A stretch of 64,000 bases of DNA, from contig NZ_JASAOI010000040.1 in NCBI RefSeq assembly GCF_029953285.1, positions 62,001 to 126,000 of the forward strand, written 5' to 3'. The DNA is from Yinghuangia seranimata (lineage in GTDB: Bacteria > Actinomycetota > Actinomycetes > Streptomycetales > Streptomycetaceae). Shown here one piece after another: positions 51,370 through 61,097 of the stretch. The first letter of the stretch is position 1. The number at the start of each line of letters is the position of its first letter. The position numbers and the translations under genes were made by a program. A model generated the notes under the pieces. The model ran no database searches. It had not been told where the DNA came from and worked only from the letters and a program-made list of their open reading frames with translations.

Positions 51370-54126
51370 ATGGCTTTCCACGGAACCGCGGAACACACGC
51401 GCGACGACCGGTCCGACGCCGTCGGCGAGTTCGCCCCGCAGGCCGACCCCGACCCGCGCGAGTCGCTGCAGCGTTTGACGCGCGACCTGCGGTGCGGCGC
51501 CGACGGGCTCGCCGAACGCGAGGCCATGCGCCGGTTGGTCGCATACGGGCCGAACGCCATTCGGCGCCGGGGCGGCCGCCATTGGTGGCGCGACCTGGCC
51601 GCCCAGTTCGTGCACCCGCTGGCTCTGCTGCTGATCGGCGCCGGGGTGCTCGCCTTCGTGGCCGGGACTCCCGCGCTCGGCTACGCCATCCTCGCCGTGG
51701 TGGTGCTGAACGCCGCCTTCGCCTTCGTCCAGGAGCGCCAAGCAGAACGGGCGGTCGAGACACTCAGCCGCTACCTGCCCGAACAGGCCAGGGTCGTCCG
51801 CGACGGGGTGCCTCAGTCCGTGGACACGTCCACTGTCGTCCCCGGCGACCTGCTCATCCTCGCCGAAGGCGACCGGATCTGCGCCGACGCCCACATCGTC
51901 GACGGCACCCTCGACGTCGACATGTCCGCCCTCAGCGGCGAATCGGTCCCGGTGCGCCGCGGCGCGGACCACGGCGACGGCACCGCAGCACTGCTCCAGG
52001 CACCCGACCTGGTCTTCAGCGGAACCGCGTGCGTCGACGGCAGCGCCCACGCCCTCGTGTACGCGACCGGCGACCACACCGAACTGGGTCGGATCGCCGC
52101 GCTGAGCCACCGTGTCACCCGCGAGCCGAGCCCGCTCGAGGTCCAGGTGAAGCGGGTGGCGTGGATCATCGCCGCGGTCGCGGTGGGCATCGGCCTGGCG
52201 TTCCTTCCGCTGGGTGTGCTGGCCGGGCTGTCGGTCAAGGACGCGTTCCTGTTCGCGGTCGGGCTGCTGGTCGCCAACGTCCCCGAAGGCCTCCTGCCGA
52301 CCATCACCCTCGCCCTCGCGGTCGGCGTACGGGCGCTTGCCAAGCGCGGGGCCGTGGTCAAGCGGCTCAGTGCCGTGGAGACGCTCGGCTCGACTTCGGT
52401 GATCTGCACCGACAAGACCGGCACGCTCACGCAGAACCGCATGAGCGTCGTGGCCTTGCGCGGCGCGTCCACCATGTCCGACTGTGTGCCCGATGACCGA
52501 CTCGGCGGCGACGAGAGGCAGTTGCTCGACGCGCTTACCACCTGCACCACCGCGACCAGCGCCCGCAACGACCGTCCGGCGGGCGGCGACCCCATGGAAC
52601 TCGGGCTGCTGAGCGCCGGACGCACCGCGCAGGTCGGGGCGTCCGAGGACGTCCGCGACGCCACCCGCGTCCACCTGTTCCCCTTCGACGCCTCGCTGCG
52701 GCTCATGTCGACCGTGTCACGGCGGGACGACGGCCTGCGCCTGGACGTCAAAGGCGCGCCCGAGGCGGTCCTGCCGCGCTGCACACGCATCCTCGAGGCC
52801 GGGACCACCCGGCCGCTCACCGACGCCGACCGGGTCCGCATGGACGACGCGCTACGCGGGTTCGCCGAGCGCGGCCTGCGGGTGCTCGCCGCCGCCGACA
52901 GCTCCTTGGCCGACTCGTCCGACGTGCCCGACGAACGCGGAGACGTCGAACGGGACCTGCGACTCCTGGGCCTTGTCGCGTTCGCCGACCCGCCGCGCCC
53001 GGAGGTCCCCGACGCGGTCCGGCGATGCCACGACGCCGGGCTCACCATCCACGTCGTCACCGGCGACCACCCGGTCACCGCCGCGCACATCGCGCGGCAA
53101 GTAGGCATCGGCGTCGAAGGCGTCCGCACTGTCACCGGTGACGAACTCGACACGATGTCGGAGGCGGAGCTGGACGAACTCCTGGCCGGCGGCCACGAGA
53201 TCGTGTTCGCGCGCAGCTCACCCGAGGCGAAGCTACGGATTGCCGACGCCCTGCGTGCGGCCGGACACGTCGTCGCGATGACCGGCGACGGCGTCAACGA
53301 CGCACCAGCGCTACACCGCGCGGACATCGGCATCGCGATGGGGCTCGGCGGCACCGACGTCGCCCGCGAGGCCGCCACCGCCGTCCTGACCGACGACAAC
53401 TTCGCCACCATCGCCGCGGCGATCGAGGCGGGCCGCCGGGTCTACGACAACGTCCGCAAGTTCATCCTCTACATCTTCGCGCACGCCACCCCGGAGCTGA
53501 TCCCGTTCCTGGTCTTCGCACTGTCCGGCGGACGCGTCCCGCTCCCGCTGACGGTGCTCCAGATCCTCGCGATCGACCTCGGCACCGAGACCCTCCCGGC
53601 GCTGGCCCTCGGCCGCGAGCCGTCCGAACCCGGCCTCATGAACCGACCGCCGCGCTCCCGCAAGGAGAGCGTGATCCGCGGCGATCTCCTGTACCGGGCA
53701 TGGCTCTTCCTCGGCCTGATCTCCGCCGTCCTCGTGATGGGCGCGTTCTTCTACGTGCTGCTCCGGGCCGGCTGGCACCCGGGCGACGCAACCGGGCCCG
53801 GCAGCCCGCTCCACCACGCCTACCTTGAGGCCACCACCGCTACCTTCGCAGGCATCGTGGCCTGCCAGGTCGGCACCGCGTTCGCAGCCCGCACCGAGCA
53901 CGCGTCGCTGAAATCCGTCGGCTTCGCGACGAACAGCCTGCTGCTGTGGGGTGTCGCCTTTGAGCTCGCGTTCACCGCGGCACTGCTCTACGCGCCGCCA
54001 CTGCAGAGTGTGTTCGGCACCGCGCCGCTTCCACTCGACGTCCTGGCACTGATCGCCCCGTTCCCGGTGATCGTCTGGGGCGCCGACGAACTCCGCCGCG
54101 CCCACCACCGCCGGACAAGCGCGTAG
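51370..54126 (+). CDS. P2-type cation-transporting ATPase (CtpF-like)
   Basis: This 918-residue pump has an N-terminal cation-ATPase domain, actuator motif SGESVPV, the helix-4 motif [15 protein letters not shown], phosphorylation site DKTGTLTQN with Asp348, [11 protein letters not shown] in the nucleotide domain, and [20 protein letters not shown] in the hinge. PEGL in helix 4 is typical of calcium or sodium/potassium-type pumps. M. tuberculosis CtpF, a DosR-regulon member, is of this class, so the setting fits. ATG at 51370 after GGAG. A 14-base-stem terminator follows. Confidence 0.9.
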   Translation: MAFHGTAEHTRDDRSDAVGEFAPQADPDPRESLQRLTRDLRCGADGLAEREAMRRLVAYGPNAIRRRGGRHWWRDLAAQFVHPLALLLIGAGVLAFVAGTPALGYAILAVVVLNAAFAFVQERQAERAVETLSRYLPEQARVVRDGVPQSVDTSTVVPGDLLILAEGDRICADAHIVDGTLDVDMSALSGESVPVRRGADHGDGTAALLQAPDLVFSGTACVDGSAHALVYATGDHTELGRIAALSHRVTREPSPLEVQVKRVAWIIAAVAVGIGLAFLPLGVLAGLSVKDAFLFAVGLLVANVPEGLLPTITLALAVGVRALAKRGAVVKRLSAVETLGSTSVICTDKTGTLTQNRMSVVALRGASTMSDCVPDDRLGGDERQLLDALTTCTTATSARNDRPAGGDPMELGLLSAGRTAQVGASEDVRDATRVHLFPFDASLRLMSTVSRRDDGLRLDVKGAPEAVLPRCTRILEAGTTRPLTDADRVRMDDALRGFAERGLRVLAAADSSLADSSDVPDERGDVERDLRLLGLVAFADPPRPEVPDAVRRCHDAGLTIHVVTGDHPVTAAHIARQVGIGVEGVRTVTGDELDTMSEAELDELLAGGHEIVFARSSPEAKLRIADALRAAGHVVAMTGDGVNDAPALHRADIGIAMGLGGTDVAREAATAVLTDDNFATIAAAIEAGRRVYDNVRKFILYIFAHATPELIPFLVFALSGGRVPLPLTVLQILAIDLGTETLPALALGREPSEPGLMNRPPRSRKESVIRGDLLYRAWLFLGLISAVLVMGAFFYVLLRAGWHPGDATGPGSPLHHAYLEATTATFAGIVACQVGTAFAARTEHASLKSVGFATNSLLLWGVAFELAFTAALLYAPPLQSVFGTAPLPLDVLALIAPFPVIVWGADELRRAHHRRTSA

Positions 54127-54181
54127 CGGTCACGCCTCGTCGCCGTCGCCCGTGAGGTTGTCCCAAGCGCGGGTCGCCGAA

Positions 54182-54213
54182 GCGGCCACGGCGTTGGGCA
54201 ACGCCGTGGCCGC
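54182..54213. terminator. strong bidirectional terminator
   Basis: GCGGCCACGGCGTT pairs perfectly over 14 bases with AACGCCGTGGCCGC, with a four-base loop, between the convergent ATPase and metallo-beta-lactamase genes. Confidence 0.85.
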
Positions 54214-54242
54214 AAGGGTCGATGTCCAAGCTCAGAGTGATC

Positions 54243-55670
54243 TCAGCGCACCAGGACGCGTTCACCCAGGCGCGGGACGACCGCGGTCCAGCCGAGTTCG
54301 CGGTCGATCCGGTCGCGCAGTGCCTGCGAGCCGTCGGGTTCGCCGTGGACGAGGTAGACCGCGTGGGGCGGCGGCGCGTCGCGCAGCCAGTCGAGGATCT
54401 CGTCGGCATCGGCGTGCGCGGAGAAGGCGGGCACGTTCGCCACGTGCGCGCGGACCGGCACGTACGTGCCGTACATCTTCAGCGTGCGTGCACCGTCGAC
54501 CAGGTCGCGGGCCCGAGTGCCGGCCGCGGCGAATCCGACGATCAGGACCGTGTTGCGCGGGTCGGGCAGCAGGTTCCGGAGGTGGCGGACCACGCGCCCG
54601 CCGGTGGCCATGCCCGAGGCCGAGACGATGACGCACGGCCCGTTCGACTCGCGTACTTCCGCGGATTCGCGCGGGGACCGGATCGGTGTGAACGGCGCGG
54701 AATCGAGGGCGCTGGTGCCCAGTTCGTTGAGATCGGGACGCAACTCGGGGGCCTGCGCGGCGAACGCGTCCTGGTAGATCCGCAACGCGGCGAGGGCCAT
54801 GGGGCTGTCGACGTACACCGGCACGGAGGCCGGCAACCGGCCGGCACGGCGCAGTTCCGCCAGCTCGTGCAGGACGACCTCGGTGCGGTCGACCGCGAAC
54901 GAGGGGATCAGCACGGTGCCGCCGCGCGCGAGGGTGGCGGCGATGGTGTCCGCGAAGCGCGTCCGGGCGGCGACGTCGTCGTGGTGGCGGTTGCCATACG
55001 TGGACTCCACCAGCAGCACGTCGGCTCCGGAGAACGGCTCCGGCGGACGGAGCAGCGGGTGGACCGGGCGCCCGAGGTCGCCGCTCGCCGCGAGAGTGTG
55101 GCCGTCCTCGAGGGTCAGGTGCACCCACGCCGACCCGAGGATGTGGCCCCCGTGGTGCAGCCGAAGCGTGGTGCCCGGCGCGATGACGACGTCGGTCCCG
55201 ATCGGGCTGGGCTCGAAGAGCGCCAGGGCCTGGTCGACGTCCTTGTCCTCGTACAGCGGTTCCGCCGGGTGGTGTCGGGACCAGCCGTTGTGGTTCGCGT
55301 GCTCGGCTTCCTCCGCGAGCAGCCGCGCGCTGTCGCGCAGCACGAGCTCAGCCAGCCGTGCGGTGTTCGGCGTGCAGACCACCCGGCCGCGGAACCCCTC
55401 GCGGACGAGCCGGGGCAGGTACCCGCAGTGGTCCAGGTGGCCATGGGTGAGGACGACGGCGTCGACGTCCTCGGCCTGAAGCGCCAGCGGCTTCCAGTTG
55501 CGGCGCCGCAGTTCGGCCAGGCCCTGGAAGAGCCCACAGTCCACGAGCACACGGGCGTGCTCGGATTCGACCATGAACTTGCTGCCGGTCACCGTTCCGG
55601 TGCCGCCAAGGAAGGTCAACATGGCCGGTCGGGCCAACGGGGCCGCCGAACTGCCGTCGATGCTGGTCAT
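54243..55670 (-). CDS. metallo-beta-lactamase/beta-CASP ribonuclease-like protein
   Basis: This 475-residue protein has the MBL core with [10 protein letters not shown] (HxHxDH intact) and a later metal His in [10 protein letters not shown], and the [12 protein letters not shown] Asp. The beta-CASP insert (about 190-370) has ESTYGNRHH and [10 protein letters not shown], and an RMMBL-like end has [17 protein letters not shown]. The family includes RNA-cleaving nucleases such as CPSF73 and RNase J relatives. ATG at 55670 after AAGGAGAACCCG. An active nuclease in a dormancy cluster could reshape RNA during growth arrest. A degenerate paralogue lies at 61098. Confidence 0.88.
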   Translation of the reverse strand: MTSIDGSSAAPLARPAMLTFLGGTGTVTGSKFMVESEHARVLVDCGLFQGLAELRRRNWKPLALQAEDVDAVVLTHGHLDHCGYLPRLVREGFRGRVVCTPNTARLAELVLRDSARLLAEEAEHANHNGWSRHHPAEPLYEDKDVDQALALFEPSPIGTDVVIAPGTTLRLHHGGHILGSAWVHLTLEDGHTLAASGDLGRPVHPLLRPPEPFSGADVLLVESTYGNRHHDDVAARTRFADTIAATLARGGTVLIPSFAVDRTEVVLHELAELRRAGRLPASVPVYVDSPMALAALRIYQDAFAAQAPELRPDLNELGTSALDSAPFTPIRSPRESAEVRESNGPCVIVSASGMATGGRVVRHLRNLLPDPRNTVLIVGFAAAGTRARDLVDGARTLKMYGTYVPVRAHVANVPAFSAHADADEILDWLRDAPPPHAVYLVHGEPDGSQALRDRIDRELGWTAVVPRLGERVLVR

Positions 55671-55916
55671 CGGGTTCTCCTTGCCGGGCGGGGTGCCCTG
55701 GGATTTGTCCACTGACAGGTGCCGGCCCGCTCAGTACGGGAGCGGGCGTCCGGACGGCGTACGCAGGTCCAGCGGGGGCCGGGGGCGCGTGCGGACGGAC
55801 CTCTTGGTGATCTGGACGCAACGCATGGCCTGCTCACAAGACTTCGTCGGCACCTCGGTGCCGGTCGCGGGCCTCTCCCGCGCCCACAGCCCATCACCGC
55901 GCGGCGAAGGGCGGCA

Positions 55917-55952
55917 GGGACCAACGGCCCACCCATCCGGGCTGCCCTGCCC
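55917..55952. promoter_or_regulatory. candidate OsdR/DevR box pair upstream of the MBL gene
   Basis: GGGACCAACGGCCC (55917-55930; 12 of 14 bases as in the best box) and GGGCTGCCCTGCCC (55939-55952; 10 of 14) have centres 22 bases apart. They lie about 250 bases before the minus-strand MBL gene. An inverted repeat CCCGCTC/GAGCGGG at 55726-55746 is closer to that gene. Confidence 0.55.
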
Positions 55953-56133
55953 ACTCCGCAGCGGCGGCGACGCCGGCGCACCGGCCCCCGCACTCACCCC
56001 TGCGCGGGTCGCGTGCGCCCAGTCAGGAGCGGACGTGAGCGACTACCTCTCTCGAACGGCCCAGGGAACTGACGCTGTTGGTCACCAATGGCCAGGAGGC
56101 GTACCAGGCCGTGTTCGGCCCCTGATCCCGACC

Positions 56134-56169
56134 GGGCCTGCGGGCCTGCCCTGGTAGGCCTAACGGCTC
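56134..56169. promoter_or_regulatory. candidate OsdR/DevR box pair upstream of the Usp gene at 56257
   Basis: AGGCCTAACGGCTC (56156-56169; 11 of 14 as in the best box) and GGGCCTGCGGGCCT (56134-56147; 9 of 14) have centres 22 bases apart and end 87 bases before the start codon. Confidence 0.55.
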
Positions 56170-56256
56170 TGCCTCTACGGAGCCCGTCGGAGGAGTGTCG
56201 ACACGGGCACCGGCAACGCGCCGGTCCCCGCTCGCTGCTTCCGGAGGGGTGCCGAC

Positions 56257-57243
56257 ATGACCGGAGACACCACCGCGCGACTGCCTGTTGTCGTCGGGGT
56301 CGAGAACACCGAGGCCGGGCGGCTGGCCGTCCGGTGGGCGGCCGACGAAGCGGCCCGCCGTGGGCTGCCGCTGCGACTCGTGCACGCCCTGGACTGGCCG
56401 GCCGGCGCGCCGCGGCCGCAGTACTCACACGCGACCGGCACTCCGGTTCACCACAGGGACCTCCACCGCGTCCACGCCACGTCGTGGCCGACCCAGGTGT
56501 ACCGCGACCCCGACCTCATCCCGCCGGCGCGTGGGTGGGGCGACAAGTTCCGCGACGCCGGGCGGGCCGCTGTCGACAACGCCCGGACGATCGCCCTCGC
56601 CGACCACCCGGACCTGGAGATCGTCGACGCGCTGACGGACGGCGAGCCGGTCCGGGTTCTGCGGACCGAGGCCGAGGACGCCGCCATGGTCGTGCTCGGC
56701 TCGCGGCACCTGTCGTCGGTGGCCGAAGCACTCACGACAGGCGGCGTCGCGGTGCCGGTCGCGGCACACGCCGCCTGCCCGGTCGTGGTCGTGCGCGGCC
56801 CTGAACAGCACGGCACGATCCACCCGTTCCTGGTCGTCGGGGTCGACGGTTCGCCGCACAGCGAGCCGGCGATCGGCTTCGCGTTCGACACGGCGTCGCG
56901 CCGCGGGGCGGTCCTCGACGCGGTGTTCGTGACCCACGCGACCGGGCTCCACTCCGCGAACGAGGCCGACAAGGAGGCCGGCATCGCGCTGGCCGAGAGC
57001 CTGGCGGGCTGGAAGGCCCGGTACCCGGACGTCGTGGTCCGTCCGCAGATCGCGCACGGACACACCGTGCACGCGCTGGTCCTCGCGTCCCGGCAGGCCC
57101 TGGGACTGGTGGTCGGCACGCGCGGGCTGGGCGGGTTCCAAGGCATGGTCCTCGGCTCCGTCAGCCGCGGCGTGCTCCACCACGCGACGTGCCCCGTGAT
57201 CGTCGTCCCTGAGACCGACGACGCGTCCGGCACCTCCGGCTGA
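56257..57243 (+). CDS. tandem universal stress protein
   Basis: This 328-residue protein has two Usp folds. The first begins VVVGVENTEAGRLAVRWAAD and ends VLGSRHLSSVAEALTTGGVA, with the Gly-rich nucleotide loop missing as in the Usp at 50209. The second begins [20 protein letters not shown] and ends [20 protein letters not shown] with the loop intact. An extra segment of about 35 residues, rich in His and Tyr, lies in domain 1. The close match to 50209 shows recent duplication. ATG after CGGAGGGGTGCCGAC. Upstream lies a candidate OsdR box pair. Confidence 0.9.
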   Translation: MTGDTTARLPVVVGVENTEAGRLAVRWAADEAARRGLPLRLVHALDWPAGAPRPQYSHATGTPVHHRDLHRVHATSWPTQVYRDPDLIPPARGWGDKFRDAGRAAVDNARTIALADHPDLEIVDALTDGEPVRVLRTEAEDAAMVVLGSRHLSSVAEALTTGGVAVPVAAHAACPVVVVRGPEQHGTIHPFLVVGVDGSPHSEPAIGFAFDTASRRGAVLDAVFVTHATGLHSANEADKEAGIALAESLAGWKARYPDVVVRPQIAHGHTVHALVLASRQALGLVVGTRGLGGFQGMVLGSVSRGVLHHATCPVIVVPETDDASGTSG

Positions 57244-57332
57244 ACTCCTGCGCGCCGGGACACACCCGCGTCCACGAGTCCATTGCCCACCCGATCGGTC
57301 CGAGCCATCCCCCTACGAGGAAGGACCCCGTC

Positions 57333-60044
57333 ATGACCGCGACCGAGCATGCCGCCTCCGGTTCACCGGAGGACCAGCGCCATGCGCTCGCCGCCGACGG
57401 CACGATGCTGCGTCTGGCCCCGCCGGTGGCCGCCGACGAGCCCGCGATCCGCGCGTTGTTCGACGGCCTGTCGGCGGACAGCCTGCACATGCGGTTCTTC
57501 GGAGGCTCGCGCCGCGCGGCTGCCGACACCGCGCGGCGTGTCTGCGGGACGGCTGGGCCCGAAGGCGGTGCGTTGATCGCCTGGCACGGCGAACAGGTCG
57601 TCGGTGTCGCGGAATTCTACGTAACCGCGCCCGCCGAGGCGGAGCTCGCGGTGACCGTCGCGGAGGACTGGCACCACCGCGGCGTCGGAACCCTGCTGAT
57701 CGAGCACCTGATCGATGTCGCACGCGCCCACGGGGTGCGCAGTTGGACGGCGGACGTGCTGTCGGACAACCGCCCCATGCTGCGGGTGCTCCAGGACATG
57801 GGCCTGCCGCTCCACCGCAAGGTGGAGGCGGGCGTGGTCACCGCGGTCATCCCGCTCGACCTGCCTGTCGGCGACCCGGGCCGCGAGGAGTTCCTCGCGG
57901 CGATGGGCCTGCGCAAGCGCGGCGCCGACGCGGCCAGCCTCCTGCCGCTGTTCCGCCCCACCACCGTCGCGGTGGCCGGGGCGGGCCGGCGCCCCGACTC
58001 GGTCGGCCGGGTGATCCTGGCCGATCTGGTGCGCTCCGGCTGGGACGACGGCCTGTTCGTCCTGCACCCGAGCGAGGCGGCGATCGGGGACGTGCCCGCG
58101 TACGCGCACGTCGCCGACCTGCCGCGGCTGCCCGACGTCGTGGTGGTCGCCGTACCCGCCAACGCTGTACCGGCACTTGCCGAGGAATGCGGGCAGGCCG
58201 GCGTCGCCGCGCTGGTCGTGGTGACGGCCGGGTTCACACCCGAGCAGGCGCAGAGCGTCCGGGACAGCTGCCACCGGCACGGCATGCGGATGGTGGGCCC
58301 CAACGGCGTCGGCGTCGCGGACACCGGCGGCCGCACACCGTTCACCGCGAACTTCGCGGGCGTCGAGGCGATACCCGGCCAGGCCGGAGTGGCCGTGCAG
58401 TCCGGCGGCGTCGGGATCGCGCTGCTGCGCCAGCTCAACCGGCTGGGCATCGGCGTTTCCACCTTCGCCTCGCTCGGCGACAAGTACGACGTCAGCGGCA
58501 ACGACATGCTGCAGTGGTTCGAGACCGACCCGCGCACCGAACTGGCCGTCTTGCACCTGGAGTCGTTTGGCAACCCCCGCAAATTCTCCAGGATCGCACG
58601 GCGGGTCGGCCGACAGATCCCCGTGCTGACCGTCGACGCCGGCCGCTCGGCGCCCGCGCGCCGCGCCGCGGCCTCGCACACCGCCGCCGCCGTCACCCCG
58701 ACCGTCGCCCGCGAAGCGCTGTTCCGTCAGGCCGGGGTCACCGCCACCCGCTCGCTCGGCGATCTCGTCGCGGCCACCGCGCTGATGTACGCGCAACCGC
58801 TGCCCAAGAGCGGCGCCGTCGCCGTCATCGGGAACGCCGGCGGCCTCGGCGTGCTCGCCGCCGACGCGTGCGCAGACGCGGGGCTGACCGTGCCGTACCT
58901 GGGTGAGGCGATCGAGAAGGAACTGCGCGATCTGCTCCCGGACGGGGCCAGTTGCGCGAACCCGGTCGACGCGACCGCGAATGTGCCCGGCGAGACGCTG
59001 CGCCGCGCGATCGACCTGATCGCCTCGGTCGGCCACGTCGGCGCGGTCCTGCTGGCGCTGGCCCCCACCGCGCTCGGCGACCCGCTCGCCGACCTGACCC
59101 GCGGCTCGGCGGTCCGCGGCATACCCATCGCGGTCATCGCCCCCGAACGCGCCGACGCCGTCAGCCTCGTGCCGGCGTGGCACGGCGAACTCCCGGTCTT
59201 CTCCGACACCCGCACCGCCGCCGTCGCCCTCGCCCACGCGCACGACCGCGCGATGTGGCTGACCCGTCCGCGCGGCATCGTGCCCACGCTCGACCGGATC
59301 GACGCTGCGTGGGCCCGCGGAGCTGTGGACGCGTACTTGGAGGCCCACCCTGGCGGTGGCTGGCTGCCGCCCGACCAGGTTGCTTCGCTCCTGAACGGCT
59401 ACGGCATCCCGCAAGCCCACTGGCAGTTGGCGTCCACCGCGGAAGCCGCCGTGCACGCCGCCCGGGAGCTCGCGCCGATGTCGGCGGCCGGCACGGTCGC
59501 GCTCAAGGCTTACGGTTCCGAGCTCCCGCACAAGACCGACGTCGGCGGCGTGCGCCTCGGCCTGGTCGGCGACGACGCCGTGCGCGCCGCGTACACCGAC
59601 CTCGCACACCGGCTCGGCGCGCGCATGGACGGGGCGATCATCCAGCCGATGGCCGCGCCCGGCGTCGAGCTGATCGTCGGCGTCGACCAGGACGAAGTCC
59701 TCGGCCCGCTGGTCCTGTTCGGCCTCGGCGGCACCAGCGTCGACCTCCTCGACGACCACGGCGCCCGGCTCACCCCGCTCACCGACCTGGACGCCAAGGA
59801 TCTGGTCACCGGCTCCCGCGCCGCCAAGCTGCTGTACGGCCACCGCGGCGCCCCGCCCTGCGACGTCGCGGCCGTCGAGGACCTGCTGCACCGCGTCTCG
59901 CGCCTGGCCGACGACCTGCCGCAGGTATGCGAACTCGACCTCAACCCCGCCATCGCCACACCCGACGGCGTCACCGTCGTCGACGCCCGCATCCGCGTCG
60001 CACCGCGCCATCCGGCCGACCCCTACCTGCGCCGCGTCCGCTGA
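57333..60044 (+). CDS. GNAT acetyltransferase fused to ADP-forming acyl-CoA ligase
   Basis: This 903-residue fusion has an N-terminal GNAT domain at about residues 20-170 (VAEDWHHRGVGTLLIEHLID is the acetyl-CoA loop). A CoA-binding Rossmann domain follows (about 205-330, VAGAGRRPDSVG), then succinyl-CoA ligase-like domains (about 340-660, GNAGGLGVLAADACADAGL) and an ATP-grasp domain (about 680-900, ALKAYGSELPHKTDVGGVRL). Such proteins act as protein lysine acetyltransferases (Pat-like) or as acyl-CoA synthetases. In mycobacteria a cAMP-linked Pat acetylates a Usp; here Usp genes flank it on both sides, so Usp proteins are plausible targets. A palindromic CCGATCGG lies 35 bases upstream. The next Usp gene follows after 53 bases. 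Confidence 0.88.
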   Translation: MTATEHAASGSPEDQRHALAADGTMLRLAPPVAADEPAIRALFDGLSADSLHMRFFGGSRRAAADTARRVCGTAGPEGGALIAWHGEQVVGVAEFYVTAPAEAELAVTVAEDWHHRGVGTLLIEHLIDVARAHGVRSWTADVLSDNRPMLRVLQDMGLPLHRKVEAGVVTAVIPLDLPVGDPGREEFLAAMGLRKRGADAASLLPLFRPTTVAVAGAGRRPDSVGRVILADLVRSGWDDGLFVLHPSEAAIGDVPAYAHVADLPRLPDVVVVAVPANAVPALAEECGQAGVAALVVVTAGFTPEQAQSVRDSCHRHGMRMVGPNGVGVADTGGRTPFTANFAGVEAIPGQAGVAVQSGGVGIALLRQLNRLGIGVSTFASLGDKYDVSGNDMLQWFETDPRTELAVLHLESFGNPRKFSRIARRVGRQIPVLTVDAGRSAPARRAAASHTAAAVTPTVAREALFRQAGVTATRSLGDLVAATALMYAQPLPKSGAVAVIGNAGGLGVLAADACADAGLTVPYLGEAIEKELRDLLPDGASCANPVDATANVPGETLRRAIDLIASVGHVGAVLLALAPTALGDPLADLTRGSAVRGIPIAVIAPERADAVSLVPAWHGELPVFSDTRTAAVALAHAHDRAMWLTRPRGIVPTLDRIDAAWARGAVDAYLEAHPGGGWLPPDQVASLLNGYGIPQAHWQLASTAEAAVHAARELAPMSAAGTVALKAYGSELPHKTDVGGVRLGLVGDDAVRAAYTDLAHRLGARMDGAIIQPMAAPGVELIVGVDQDEVLGPLVLFGLGGTSVDLLDDHGARLTPLTDLDAKDLVTGSRAAKLLYGHRGAPPCDVAAVEDLLHRVSRLADDLPQVCELDLNPAIATPDGVTVVDARIRVAPRHPADPYLRRVR

Positions 60045-60097
60045 ACATCAGTCGTCCCGCCGCACCGCCCAGCCACGCACCCCTCGGAGGACCGGAC

Positions 60098-60961
60098 ATG
60101 GACACCCACAACCCCAACGCCGCGCACATCACCGTGGCGGTCGACGGCTCGACGCACGCCGGTGAAGCCTTGCGTTGGGCGGCCCAGGAAGCGCGGGCGC
60201 GCGGGCTGGCCCTGCGGATCATGCACGCGTGGCTCCCGCTCCCGATGCCCGGCGGCCGCGCCGCGAGCCTCGCGGAGAGCACCTCGATCCTCGACCAGGC
60301 CGAGGTCCAGGCCCGGGCCTTCGCACCCGGCCTGGACGTGACCACCGTGTCCGCGGCCGATCTCGTCGGGGCGGCCATCGCGGAGGAGAGCACCACTGCG
60401 GCGATGCTCGTGCTCGGGTCACGCGGCCGCGGCGGGTTCCGCAGCCTGCTGCTCGGCTCGACCAGCCTGACCGCGGCGGCCATCGCGCGCTGCCCGGTTG
60501 TCATCGTCCGCGAAGCGCTCCCGGTCGAGGGCCCCGCCCGCGTACGCGACGTGGTGGTCGGGCTGGACCTGGACGATGTGGCCGCCGATGTCCTGGCGTT
60601 CGCGTTCGAGGAGGCCGCGGCGCACCCCGCCGCCGGGCTGCGGGTCCTGCACGGCTGGACGACGGGTGCCTCCGCGGTCGCCGGCGGCCCGGTCTTCGAC
60701 AAGGCCGCCGTGGAGGAGGCCGCGACCCGGTCGCTGGCCGAGGCGACGGCCGGCTGGTCGGAGAAGTACCCGCAGATCGACATCCTGCGGGCGGTCGCGC
60801 ACGACGCGCCGGCCGCCGCGCTGGTCGGGGCATCCCGGCACGCCGCGTTGACGGTCGTGGGACGGCGTAGGTCCGGGACGTCGCTGGGGTTGAAGCTGGG
60901 TCCGGTCGCGCACGCCGTTCTGCTGCACGCGCACGGCCCCGTCGCGGTGGTCCCGTACTGA
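60098..60961 (+). CDS. tandem universal stress protein
   Basis: This 287-residue protein has two Usp folds. Domain 1 (ITVAVDGSTHAGEALRWAAQ; VLGSRGRGGFRSLLLGSTS) keeps the ATP loop. Domain 2 (VVVGLDLDDVAADVLAFAFE; VVGRRRSGTSLGLKLGPVAH) has a changed loop, the reverse of the pattern in the Usps at 50209 and 56257. ATG after CGGAGGACCGGAC. Co-transcribed with the acetyltransferase-ligase gene. A terminator hairpin follows at 60983-61010. Confidence 0.9.
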   Translation: MDTHNPNAAHITVAVDGSTHAGEALRWAAQEARARGLALRIMHAWLPLPMPGGRAASLAESTSILDQAEVQARAFAPGLDVTTVSAADLVGAAIAEESTTAAMLVLGSRGRGGFRSLLLGSTSLTAAAIARCPVVIVREALPVEGPARVRDVVVGLDLDDVAADVLAFAFEEAAAHPAAGLRVLHGWTTGASAVAGGPVFDKAAVEEAATRSLAEATAGWSEKYPQIDILRAVAHDAPAAALVGASRHAALTVVGRRRSGTSLGLKLGPVAHAVLLHAHGPVAVVPY

Positions 60962-60982
60962 TCCACCAGAGGGGGGGAGCCT

Positions 60983-61010
60983 GTGGGGCGGGCGTCGCGG
61001 CCCGCCCCAC
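60983..61010. terminator. hairpin terminator
   Basis: GTGGGGCGGGC pairs perfectly with GCCCGCCCCAC across a six-base loop, 21 bases after the Usp stop. It overlaps the weaker of two OsdR-like boxes. Confidence 0.75.
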
Positions 61011-61025
61011 GGGGCCGTTCGGCCC
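60990..61025. promoter_or_regulatory. candidate OsdR/DevR box pair upstream of the second MBL gene
   Basis: GGGCCGTTCGGCCC (61012-61025) is the exact reverse complement of the box at 51262. GGGCGTCGCGGCCC (60990-61003; 10 of 14) has its centre 22 bases away and lies inside the terminator hairpin. The pair ends 72 bases before the start codon at 61098, the same distance as at the ATPase gene counted from its inner box. Confidence 0.65.
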
Positions 61026-61097
61026 CTGTGCGTGTGGTCCCGTGTCAGGACGCTGGACCAGGAACCCGTACCCGTACCGCTTGACGAGGAGTCCGCC

